From: Bacteroides salyersiae WAL 10018 = DSM 18765 = JCM 12988
GTDB taxonomy: Bacteria; Bacteroidota; Bacteroidia; Bacteroidales; Bacteroidaceae
Length of the DNA: 64,000 nt
Reading direction: 5' to 3'
Assembly: GCF_000381365.1 (NCBI RefSeq)
Contig: NZ_KB905466.1
Span: 677,443-741,442, forward strand
In this document: positions 35,355-43,101 of the stretch, in pieces
Layout of the letters: each line of letters starts with the position of its first letter
Position numbering within the stretch: the first letter of the stretch is position 1
Position numbers and translations under genes: made by a program
The notes under the pieces: model-generated
Database searches by the model: none
The model's input: the letters and a program-made list of their open reading frames with translations, nothing else
What the model was told of the DNA's origin: nothing

Positions 35355-36038
35355 TTAATTGTTTTCTAATGTTTTTAAAGCCTCTTCCAGCTTGGCAATC
35401 TCACGCTTCAAGGTACGAGCCTCGCTGTTGAGTTCCATCTGTTTGGCAAACTGCCTTTCATTCCGTACACGCTTCTGCAAGGCTTCCGCTGTCCGTCGTT
35501 TACGGGACAATTCATCTTGCAATGCCATAATCTGCTTCGTATCGGTAGCGTTGGTAGTACCGAATCCGGAAATCTGACCAGCAAACGCTTCGTAGATATT
35601 ATCCAGTGACGAACCTGCCAGTTCCAACTTTACCTCTGTCAATGGCATCCATTCCATGCGGAAGGTCTTCAAAATATTGAATCGTGTTTTGTCCGCATCT
35701 GCCCATTCCTTGTAGTTGAGCAACAATCTACCACGATTGGCATATTGCAGCACAAACACCACATGGCGCGGCATCTGGCGGTCGATAGCAAGAAACACAT
35801 CATCCGGCGTATCTTCCACTTTGAGCGTCACCAAGAACACCACAATTTCATGCACCGCCTTACCCTCGTCCACATTCATGGTGGATGGAGTCAACTTATA
35901 GAGCCATTGTATGCGTTCCACATCTTCCACAAATCGCGTCTTCAAGCGGGTGTTAATCTCCAAATGCTTGTAGAAAGCTGTCTTGGGCACCAATCTGTCC
36001 ACGTGCGTGGAGGTGGGGAAGTTAAGTGTATTGTCCAT
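35355..36038 (-). CDS. DUF4391 protein, defence-operon component
   Basis: The 227-residue protein has the family start VPKTAFYKHLEIN and a middle WLYKLTPSTMNVDEG then HEIVVFLVTLK, which I recognise as DUF4391. The C-terminal 60 residues are strongly charged with heptad-like Leu spacing, likely coiled coil. It lies 12 bases upstream of mod and 10 downstream of the Abi_C gene. In my recollection DUF4391 often sits beside helicase and type III Mod/Res genes, suggesting a structural or bridging role. No catalytic motif was seen. Confidence 0.8.
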   Translation of the reverse strand: MDNTLNFPTSTHVDRLVPKTAFYKHLEINTRLKTRFVEDVERIQWLYKLTPSTMNVDEGKAVHEIVVFLVTLKVEDTPDDVFLAIDRQMPRHVVFVLQYANRGRLLLNYKEWADADKTRFNILKTFRMEWMPLTEVKLELAGSSLDNIYEAFAGQISGFGTTNATDTKQIMALQDELSRKRRTAEALQKRVRNERQFAKQMELNSEARTLKREIAKLEEALKTLENN

Positions 36039-36048
36039 TTTGTCTCAT

Positions 36049-36858
36049 CTAATTAACCTCATTATTATGATGCCGTTCATACGAATCCCATAAAAAGCGC
36101 ACGAGAGTTGTACTACTTCCAATCGCTAAACTAGCATGACGAGATTCAAGCCCTTTATATGAGCTGGACTTGCCATGTCCACTACCATACAGATTTCTCA
36201 GTTCTGCAACGCCTTGTGCAATAGCTTTAAGATTACCGAGAATTGCCTTTATAGACTTAGCTCCTTTAACATCATCAGGAATGTTTTTAGGCATCAGATG
36301 AAAGTGTTTGAAAGTTTCATCAACAAGACGTGGAACTTCCCAATCTTTATCAACAGTACAACCTTCAAGTTCAAGTATTGTTTTACAACAACTTTCAATT
36401 AGTTCTTTAGCCTTACCAATTGCTTCTGTTGGATTTTCATCCTTCAGATTGAGCATCAAATCAATTTGAGCTGATATGTAATCGCTGTCAAAAGCTTCTT
36501 TTAAAGTTTTAGCCGTAGCGGTCATAACCATTGTACCACCTGCTTTATCAAGTATGCCACGGCACTTCTTATAAGCAATAGCACGTTCTTTGCGGTTTTC
36601 CTCATCATGTTCCTTCATTGAAGAAAGTTCGTAGTGCCTGATTAAATCGCTAAGTAACTTTATTTTATCTTCATATTTTGCATCGCTAATATAGGCTATA
36701 AGGGATCTTCCTTTGGACTTCTTATATTTCTCACAAAGAGGTATGCCAATGCTTTGAAATGTAAAAGAGTTGAAACCAGCTGTGGTAAAATCCAAAACAT
36801 AACCATCTTCATTTAAGAAGTTGATTATTGTACCTATTTCTATATCTGATATTCTCAT
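36049..36858 (-). CDS. Abortive-infection C-terminal (Abi_C/HEPN-like) protein
   Basis: The 269-residue protein has a variable N-terminal half and a C-terminal domain beginning near 140 (GKAKELIESCCKTILELEG) that continues AELRNLYGSGHGK near 219-229. This fits the Abi_C family. The spacing Arg221 ... His228 with Asn222 resembles the Rx4-6H site of HEPN ribonucleases. Its start overlaps the helicase stop by 4 bases (ATGA), so the two are translationally coupled. It could be an RNA-cleaving abortive effector triggered by the neighbouring helicase. Enzymatic activity is inferred. Confidence 0.82.
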   Translation of the reverse strand: MRISDIEIGTIINFLNEDGYVLDFTTAGFNSFTFQSIGIPLCEKYKKSKGRSLIAYISDAKYEDKIKLLSDLIRHYELSSMKEHDEENRKERAIAYKKCRGILDKAGGTMVMTATAKTLKEAFDSDYISAQIDLMLNLKDENPTEAIGKAKELIESCCKTILELEGCTVDKDWEVPRLVDETFKHFHLMPKNIPDDVKGAKSIKAILGNLKAIAQGVAELRNLYGSGHGKSSSYKGLESRHASLAIGSSTTLVRFLWDSYERHHNNEVN

Positions 36859-39800
36859 TTTTCTTTAATTATTAAGAACGTGATTAACTCAAAGTCGTCC
36901 AGCCCTTTGATTTCTCCCTGCAAGGCAGTTGTCTCACCCACAGAGAAAAGGCTCTCAATGTCAGTCTCTTCCTTAATACTTACGATGCTGTCAATAGCTG
37001 TTTGGAGCAACGTGTTGTACTTGGTCATGCGGCGGCCGTCATGCGTTTCACGGTTGACTGCAGCACAGAGCGCACGGTCATAATCGTTTTGATTTTTACA
37101 GAGCGCACGCATGATGTCGAGCAGTTGTTTAGGGTGCAGATGGTCGCAAATTACATCACCGTCATCGGCTAGATAGACCATATAGAACGGATGCAGTTGA
37201 TTCTTACGGTCAATATTAACAGCATTGTTGCGGTTCTTCAGCACAAACATTACGCCCGGCTTCGCCAATTCGAAACCGGCTACCACCGCATTCAATCCGA
37301 AAGGTGCATGTTCAATATCCGGATGTTCCCTGACATATTGCAGGAGGTCAAGCCGGAACTCGTTCAGTCCCAAATCCATGATATTGATACCGGTGTCCAT
37401 ATCTTCAATATCCACCACTTCATTCTGCAACTTCTTTAGTTGTCCAAGGCGATATTCCAAATCGGCTTCTTCGCCCATAGAAAGCGGATTACCGGTACCT
37501 GCTGCGGTAAGGATAGTAGCTTTCATTCGACTTTCTACCCGCCCTTTGAGTTGAATATAGTCGTCAAGTTCCATATCCGGCCAGTAGTTGACAAGCTGGA
37601 TTTGTTTGTTCCGGCTACCGATACGGTCGATACGCCCGAAACGCTGGATGATGCGTACAGGATTCCAATGGATGTCGTAATTGATGAGGTAGTCGCAATC
37701 CTGCAAGTTTTGGCCTTCGCTGATACAATCAGTAGCTATAAGTACATCAATCTCATCCGTGGCATTGGGAAAGAGGGCTGCACGGTCTTTCGACAAAGGT
37801 GAAAAATAAGTCAGCACATTATTGAACGACATAGGAAACTTCGGCAATGTGCATCTGCCATCGGTAGAGCCGGTAATAAGAGCCGTATCAAGTCCGCAAG
37901 TTTCCTTTATCTTCGTGGACAACTGCTCATAGAGATAATTGGCTGTGTCGGCAAATGCCGTAAATATAAGCACTTTCTTGTTTTCTCCATTTATCGGGTT
38001 GCTGAACTTATGTTTCAAATCCTCGATAAGCATCTGCAACTTGCTGTCATGTTCGGGCGTAATATCCTTCAACATCAGCAAGAGCAGGTCTAACTGTTCA
38101 AAATCGGCTTCAAGATCGCGTCGCCAACTCACATAGTCCATGTCAGCCAATGAAATCTTCGACTTCTTGGTAGCAAATGGGTCGGTGTCGCCTTCGGATG
38201 AATCCATATCATCAGTGAAAGAAGATACATCAATGGTTGCACCGGAATGTTTCTTGTCGTATGCATCTATCAGTTCCATTGTCTGCCGAATGTACTCATG
38301 GATGCGGTTAAGCGTCAGTCGGAAAGAATTGACCGAACTTTCCAGACGTTTCAACAGGTTGGTGGCCATGAGTTTGCGCAAGCCTTTCTCACGACCGTCA
38401 ATAGACAGGCCTTCACCATCGTAGTCGATACTGTAACCGCTACGGGCACAATCGAAGAGATAGAGCGAAGGGGTGTATATGGAAAGATTCAGGGCATTGA
38501 GCTGTTCAGCAATATCTTTGAAATTGATGGCATCGCCCAAGTCCGTCAAGCGCGGACGGCGAGACAAGGGAGCAAGCCGCTTGGGAAACTCGCCAATATC
38601 CTTCGTGTCGTAATACTTGATAATATGGCTACGACTACGTGCGATGGTCACGGCATCGAGCATCTGAAAAAAGTCAAACTGAAGACTTGACAGCAATCGT
38701 TCCGTAGTCCGTTCGTTTGGCTCCAACTTAGCCCAACGATTATAGGCAGTTTGAGCAGACTTGAATATGTCGTCAATGTCACGGTCAAGTTCAAGGGCTT
38801 CATTGATATTCTCCACACGCCCCTCGTATGCCAGTTGTAACTGGTTCTTCAAATCACCGAACCGATTATTGACCGGAGTTGCTGAGAGCATGAGCACTTT
38901 CGTCTTCACACCTTGACGAATAACACGCCACATCAACCGCTGATAACGGTTCTCCTTGTGGCGGTCTGTTTCTACGAGCGTATCAAAATTCGCCTCATCC
39001 TCTTCGTCCACATTACCGCCATTGCGGAAATTATGGCTCTCGTCAATCACAATCAAGTCATAGTTTCCCCAATTCACATGTTCCAAGTCGAGACCATTAC
39101 TCAAACCACGGTCGCGTGAAAGGTCGGAGTGGAAGAGGATGTCATACCTTAGCCGATCGGCAGCTACGGGATTGTTCTTGTAATTGGCACGGAAAGTCTG
39201 CCAGTTGTCATTCAACTTCTTCGGGCAAAGCACCAGCACCGACTTGTTGCGATTCTCGTAATACTTGATGACCGCCAACGCAGTAAAGGTCTTGCCCAAA
39301 CCTACTGAATCGGCAAGGATGCAACCATTGTATTTTTCCAACTTGTTAATGATAGCCAGCGCAGCATCACGTTGAAAGTTGTAGAGCTTATTCCAAATGA
39401 CACTGGTCTTGAAGCCCGTGCGCTCATTGGGTAGCACATCTTCGCTGATGTCTTCCAAGAACTCGTTGAAGATATTATAAAGTGCGATGAAGTAGATGTA
39501 TTCTGGAGCGTTTTCCTGATATACAGTGTCTATGTACTCCAATATACGCTTCGTTACATCCTCAAACTTCTCATCATTGTTCCACTGCTCATTGAAAATA
39601 TCCAAGTAGGCACTTGCTGTTGGTGAAGGCAATACATTGACTACATTATATACATTGGCACCACGCTCACAGCCCAATTGTGTGGTGGTAAACTCATTGA
39701 ACGGGAGATAAACCTGTTGAGTTTCGTTGTTGACGTGCATAAATCCACCCATCTGTTCTTGCGAAGCATTGGAACGAAACTGCACTTTCCTGCGAATCCA

Positions 39801-40127
39801 GTCGGCACATTCTTTGGCAATGGCTTTCTGTGACAACTGGTTACGCAGACGAATTTCAAAGTCCGTACCATACAAATTGCGCTCTCGGTTAAGTTTAGGG
39901 ATGAAAAACTCTCGTTTCTCTTTCTTTGATTTATCCTTGATGAAAGTAGGAGACGTAAAAATGAAACGCAATTGCTCCACCTGCTCCAGTTCTTCTTTCA
40001 ATGCTTCGTAGGCATAAATGGAGAATGAAGCCGCAGCAATAGACACACAAGCCCCTTTGGATAACCGTCCTTTGAGGTCATCCACAACACGCTCGCTTAT
40101 GTTGTTTATCAACTTAGGTTGTTCCAT
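36855..40127 (-). CDS. SNF2-family helicase with N-terminal PLD-like domain
   Basis: The 1090-residue protein has an N-terminal domain (about 1-150) like the phospholipase D fold of such helicases, though a clear HKD motif is not seen. The SF2 helicase core follows: motif I ADSVGLGKT at 272-280, motif II DESH near 362-365, motif III SATP near 415-418 and motif VI QRFGRIDRIGS at 828-838. It is likely a DNA translocase. It follows the XRE regulator by 4 bases and overlaps the Abi_C gene by 4. This kind of helicase with DUF4391, Mod and Res looks like one functional set. Confidence 0.85.
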   Translation of the reverse strand: MEQPKLINNISERVVDDLKGRLSKGACVSIAAASFSIYAYEALKEELEQVEQLRFIFTSPTFIKDKSKKEKREFFIPKLNRERNLYGTDFEIRLRNQLSQKAIAKECADWIRRKVQFRSNASQEQMGGFMHVNNETQQVYLPFNEFTTTQLGCERGANVYNVVNVLPSPTASAYLDIFNEQWNNDEKFEDVTKRILEYIDTVYQENAPEYIYFIALYNIFNEFLEDISEDVLPNERTGFKTSVIWNKLYNFQRDAALAIINKLEKYNGCILADSVGLGKTFTALAVIKYYENRNKSVLVLCPKKLNDNWQTFRANYKNNPVAADRLRYDILFHSDLSRDRGLSNGLDLEHVNWGNYDLIVIDESHNFRNGGNVDEEDEANFDTLVETDRHKENRYQRLMWRVIRQGVKTKVLMLSATPVNNRFGDLKNQLQLAYEGRVENINEALELDRDIDDIFKSAQTAYNRWAKLEPNERTTERLLSSLQFDFFQMLDAVTIARSRSHIIKYYDTKDIGEFPKRLAPLSRRPRLTDLGDAINFKDIAEQLNALNLSIYTPSLYLFDCARSGYSIDYDGEGLSIDGREKGLRKLMATNLLKRLESSVNSFRLTLNRIHEYIRQTMELIDAYDKKHSGATIDVSSFTDDMDSSEGDTDPFATKKSKISLADMDYVSWRRDLEADFEQLDLLLLMLKDITPEHDSKLQMLIEDLKHKFSNPINGENKKVLIFTAFADTANYLYEQLSTKIKETCGLDTALITGSTDGRCTLPKFPMSFNNVLTYFSPLSKDRAALFPNATDEIDVLIATDCISEGQNLQDCDYLINYDIHWNPVRIIQRFGRIDRIGSRNKQIQLVNYWPDMELDDYIQLKGRVESRMKATILTAAGTGNPLSMGEEADLEYRLGQLKKLQNEVVDIEDMDTGINIMDLGLNEFRLDLLQYVREHPDIEHAPFGLNAVVAGFELAKPGVMFVLKNRNNAVNIDRKNQLHPFYMVYLADDGDVICDHLHPKQLLDIMRALCKNQNDYDRALCAAVNRETHDGRRMTKYNTLLQTAIDSIVSIKEETDIESLFSVGETTALQGEIKGLDDFELITFLIIKEK

Positions 40128-40131
40128 TCCT

Positions 40132-40338
40132 CTATTCTTCTTTTGTATGACAAATCAATTTGTGTATATCCACATCCAAAACTTCTGCTATCCGTGCCAA
40201 TGTGTATAAATCGGGTTGTGAATGATTGTTGCACCACTTTGATACCGTTGCCGGATCTTTCTTCAAAGTTTTGGCAAGCCACTTACTCATAATCCCCTTT
40301 TCAGCTAAAACAGCCTTTATACAATTCAAATTCGCCAT
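40132..40338 (-). CDS. XRE-family regulator at the head of the defence operon
   Basis: The ATG at 40338 is preferred over a longer frame starting at 40401 because a TAnnTTTG promoter at 40369-40376 lies between. It gives 68 residues. The helix-turn-helix is KWLAKTLKKDPATVSKWCNN at about 20-40, followed by QPDLYTLARIAEVLDVDIHKL, a standard XRE/cI-like domain. It is small with no effector domain. It should bind DNA, probably its own promoter, and control the whole operon. Its stop lies 4 bases before the helicase gene. Confidence 0.88.
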   Translation of the reverse strand: MANLNCIKAVLAEKGIMSKWLAKTLKKDPATVSKWCNNHSQPDLYTLARIAEVLDVDIHKLICHTKEE

Positions 40339-40368
40339 ATTGTATTCAATTATAGATTGCGTCAAATG

Positions 40369-40376
40369 CAAAGTTA
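40369..40376 (-). promoter_or_regulatory. Promoter -7 element of the defence operon
   Basis: TAACTTTG on the minus strand fits TAnnTTTG and lies 30 bases upstream of the XRE start. No other such element with good position was seen before the downstream genes to 23.9 kb. Confidence 0.6.
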
Positions 40377-40482
40377 CACATTTTATTTGAATTATGAGCA
40401 TAATAAAGGAAATTAAATCCGATATATGTGGTGTATGGCAAAAAACTTAGTGGAAAGTAATGGTAGTATGGGATTTATTTGC

Positions 40483-40490
40483 TAATTTTG
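40483..40490 (+). promoter_or_regulatory. Promoter -7 element of a small transcription unit
   Basis: TAATTTTG fits TAnnTTTG. A terminator follows about 200 bases downstream, defining a short transcript of about 235 bases. Confidence 0.55.
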
Positions 40491-40521
40491 CATTGCTTTT
40501 GAGAGAATAAAAACACTAACA

Positions 40522-40653
40522 ATGCAGAGAAACAGAATGAACATATTATCAATAACAACCACAATTCAGAGCAATAAACGCACTGAATCTGTGTCGAGTG
40601 TTCATGTTTCACGCATCGAACCTCGTATAGTAAATACTTTCCAACGAACATAG
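40522..40653 (+). CDS. Putative 43-residue small protein
   Basis: A frame from ATG 40522 to TAG 40651-40653 lies between a promoter (40483-40490) and a strong terminator (40692-40727). The peptide is rich in Ser, Thr, Arg and Asn with no membrane segment or recognised motif. A small RNA rather than a protein is an equally good reading. It is divergent from the XRE regulator, so it may be the regulator's partner. Confidence 0.3.
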   Translation: MQRNRMNILSITTTIQSNKRTESVSSVHVSRIEPRIVNTFQRT

Positions 40654-40691
40654 CGAGTACACTTTTGTACTTTGAGTGAGAATATAAACTG

Positions 40692-40735
40692 AATAGTTGG
40701 AGAGTCCTTACCAAACCTCCAACTATTTTGTTTTT
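40692..40735 (+). terminator. Terminator of the small transcription unit
   Basis: AATAGTTGGAG (40692-40702) pairs perfectly with CTCCAACTATT (40717-40727), followed by TTGTTTTT. The 11-bp stem with T-tract is a classic intrinsic terminator. Confidence 0.85.
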
Positions 40736-40737
40736 AT

Positions 40738-40793
40738 GCCCATTTGCGACAGTCGCCTTTGTGATGCTCTTCTGCCTTTTCCGTCTAATGGGC
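40738..40793 (+). other. Compact stem-loop upstream of the metallophosphoesterases
   Basis: GCCCATT (40738-40744) pairs with AATGGGC (40787-40793). Inside, GCGA (40746-40749) pairs with TCGC (40753-40756). A further small stem GTGCA-GTGA-TGCAC lies just before the gene at 40847. It may be a leader structure of the two downstream genes. No known riboswitch was recognised. Confidence 0.35.
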
Positions 40794-40846
40794 TATAAGT
40801 AACCAGATTATTAATGTGCAGTGATGCACACATAAATTGAAAAGAA

Positions 40847-41425
40847 ATGAACTATAAATTTGATGGCAACAAGGTGTTCTTTACATCTGATACCCACTTT
40901 TATCACGGGAATATCATTCGTTTCTGCAACAGACCGTTTAAGGATGTGGAAATGATGAATGAAACTATCATCTCCAACTGGAATAATACAATCGGACAGG
41001 ATGATATTGTTTTTCACTTGGGCGATTTTTGCCTTGGCGGTTCAGCTGAATGGACTAAAATGCTTGACAGATTGAACGGCAGGATATATCTGATTATGGG
41101 CAACCACGATTTGAAAAATATACGCCAAGGATACATTGACAGATTTGAACATGTGGCAATGCAGATGCACATAGAGGTAGGCAAGCAAAGGATATATTTG
41201 AACCACTATCCTTTTCTATGTTTTGATGGCGGATACAAAGATGTGTGGCAATTGTTCGGTCACGTTCACACAAGGAAAAATAACACCGGCATTGACGCTG
41301 CCAGGCTTCAGTATCTCTACCCGACTCAATACGACGTCGGAGTTGATAACAACAACTTTACACCTGTATCATTTGAGCAGGTTAAGAGAATTATATCCAA
41401 ACAGATTGAAAAAGGAGGACAGTAA
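40847..41425 (+). CDS. Calcineurin-like metallophosphoesterase 1
   Basis: The 192-residue protein has the ordered metal motifs of the family: SDTHFYHGN near 14-22, HLGDF near 62, MGNHD near 86 and LFGHVH near 138-143. It would hydrolyse a phosphoester using two metal ions; substrate is unknown. It is followed after one base by a second member of the same superfamily. It could be the first chromosomal gene after the element or its last cargo gene. The gene is complete. Confidence 0.88.
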   Translation: MNYKFDGNKVFFTSDTHFYHGNIIRFCNRPFKDVEMMNETIISNWNNTIGQDDIVFHLGDFCLGGSAEWTKMLDRLNGRIYLIMGNHDLKNIRQGYIDRFEHVAMQMHIEVGKQRIYLNHYPFLCFDGGYKDVWQLFGHVHTRKNNTGIDAARLQYLYPTQYDVGVDNNNFTPVSFEQVKRIISKQIEKGGQ

Positions 41426-41426
41426 G

Positions 41427-42194
41427 ATGAAGATACAATACATGAGCGACCTGCATTTGGAGTTCAGTGATAACAGCAGGTGGTTAAAACATAATGAATT
41501 ACCTGTAACGGGTGATATTTTGGTTCTTGCCGGAGATATATTTTACTTGAAGAACAAGATTGTACCTTTGAATAATTTCTGGGAATGGGCTTCTGCTAAT
41601 TATCGTCAGGTACTCATCGTGCCCGGAAACCACGAGTATTACAATTATTGTGACGCGATGGATAAGGGGTTGCAATGGAATTGGTTATTCAAGGAAAATG
41701 TAGGGTATTATCAGAATCAGGTGATACGGATTGATGATACAGATTTTATCATGAGCACTTTGTGGTCTCAAATCTCACCAGCTGACGAATATTTTGTGTG
41801 GAAAGGCATGAACGACTTCCGGCAGATAAAGTATAATGATAAATTGCTCCAAACAGAAGAATTTAATCAAATGCATATTTTCTGCTTGGATTTCATCAAG
41901 AAAAGTCTGGCAGAAAGCACCGCAAAACACATTGTGGTGGTAACACATCATCTTCCCACATTGGAAGTGGTTGCCCCTCATCATAAGGGTTCAGTGCTGA
42001 ATAGCGCATTTGCTACCAATTTGAGCAAGCTTATAGCTGACAGTCGCATTGACGCTTGGATTTATGGGCACTCGCACACTAACATCGATGCTGAAATAAA
42101 CGGAACAAAGGTCGTTTGCAATCAAATGGGATATGTTTGTCAAAATGAACATATCACCAATGGTTTTGAACCGGGCAAGAACCTTACCTTGTGA
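41427..42194 (+). CDS. Calcineurin-like metallophosphoesterase 2
   Basis: The ATG at 41427 is chosen because AGGAGG (41413-41418) stands 8 bases upstream, an unusually strong ribosome-binding site for this genome. A longer frame upstream would overlap the previous gene. The 255-residue protein has SDLHLE near 7-12, LAGDIF near 36, PGNHEYYN near 68, THHLPT near 176 and YGHSHTN near 214. It is a distinct member, not a copy of its neighbour. The tandem pair suggests a joint nucleotide- or RNA-processing role. Confidence 0.88.
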   Translation: MKIQYMSDLHLEFSDNSRWLKHNELPVTGDILVLAGDIFYLKNKIVPLNNFWEWASANYRQVLIVPGNHEYYNYCDAMDKGLQWNWLFKENVGYYQNQVIRIDDTDFIMSTLWSQISPADEYFVWKGMNDFRQIKYNDKLLQTEEFNQMHIFCLDFIKKSLAESTAKHIVVVTHHLPTLEVVAPHHKGSVLNSAFATNLSKLIADSRIDAWIYGHSHTNIDAEINGTKVVCNQMGYVCQNEHITNGFEPGKNLTL

Positions 42195-42509
42195 CAAGCA
42201 TAGACCTGCCAAGTATCTGTTTTTAAGCCTCAATGTATCATATAGTAAATGAAAAAGCATCTTTTTCTATATTATATGATATGTTGTAGCTTAGGATTTT
42301 CTATTAAAGTTCATTGACCTAAAAAACGAAAGAGGCACTTTTGCGGAAACCAATAAAAGATCAAAATTTATTTTATTGGCAGTGACATCGGAGAGCGAAT
42401 AAACATCTTCCATAACAGCCACATTTTAAACTTCTCGGGAGCAAAAACACTAATAATAGTTCAATTATAAACTATTATTTCATAGAATTCGATAAAACTA
42501 TTTTGCCGA

Positions 42510-42623
42510 CCAAAAGAAAAACGACTTTACTTTATCCTCGTATTCATATATACGTCCATTAAAGTAAAGTCAAAAAGAGGGAGAAAGAAAAACATTCGAC
42601 AAGCAAACGATTTTTTCTTTTGG
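42510..42623. repeat. Nested inverted repeats in the 42.2-43.1 kb gap
   Basis: CCAAAAGAAAAA (42510-42521) is complementary to TTTTTCTTTTGG (42612-42623). The extended ends (GCCGACC... and GCTGGCC...) are also similar. Within it, GACTTTACTTT (42523-42533) pairs with AAAGTAAAGTC (42561-42571). The rest of the 907-base gap has no convincing gene. A weak 69-codon minus-strand frame crosses this element. The structure could be a small MITE or a structured RNA. Confidence 0.45.
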
Positions 42624-42945
42624 CCAGCACCGTTATAATACACTACATCATCTTCAACCTTTGGGAAACAATCAGCTGAATAACCACGAACATCACCACC
42701 GACAAAATGCGATGCAATATATTCCATACTTTTCACTAATACACCTCAAATCAGCCCTTCAAAAATGATTTTGCACAAAGTTTTTCACTTGCTTTCATAA
42801 TCCGAAAAAATGCACTAATTTTGTACTCGTTCAGCGAAGAAAAAGAAGTGCAAAACGGACTTTTCTACCATTTTATTTATAAAATATTGGTAGTCAACTG
42901 GTCTAATATGCTGCATCGATATACAAGGCTCAGAATACATTCACA

Positions 42946-42988
42946 TAGAAAAACAAGAGACTGACTCTAAACAATAAGAACCAGTCTC
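42946..42988 (-). terminator. Terminator of the RND efflux operon
   Basis: GAGACTG (42957-42963) pairs with CAGTCTC (42982-42988). Read on the minus strand the stem is followed by TTGTTTTTC, a T-rich tail, after the end of the outer-membrane factor gene. Confidence 0.6.
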
Positions 42989-43101
42989 ATTTAGTATCGA
43001 CTAATTGGAATATAACAATTCCTTCATTGAAACCTTATTAATCATAATTATAAGATAAACATTCGTATCCCCAAATATAAATAGCTTTCCAAATAATCAG
43101 C

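Larger units (their letters stand above)
13286..40744. mobile_element. Putative integrative mobilizable element with defence cargo (about 27 kb)
   Basis: The segment starts behind mnmE. It contains integration genes (HTH array, tyrosine integrase, excisionase-like HTH), replication/mobilization genes (RepA-like ATPase, MobC-like, relaxase) and a long block of anti-phage genes, with no core genes. Candidate ends are near-identical 19-base sequences, TTTTATTTTTATGTCCATT (13286-13304) and TTTTGTTTTTATGCCCATT (40726-40744), each placed just after a terminator hairpin. No conjugation machinery (T4SS, coupling protein) is present, so transfer would depend on a helper. The mobile nature is strongly supported; the exact ends are inference, and the metallophosphoesterases to the right could be inside or outside. 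Confidence 0.6.

Noticed and set aside
42527..42736. Minus-strand 69-codon frame in the 42.2-43.1 kb gap
   Set aside because: It crosses a nested inverted repeat, has no promoter and no recognisable motif, though its first 40 residues are not obviously random.
42911..42918. CTGCATCG match to the mnmE 3' end as possible attR
   Set aside because: Eight matching bases in a 900-base search space are expected by chance, and the flanks do not match.
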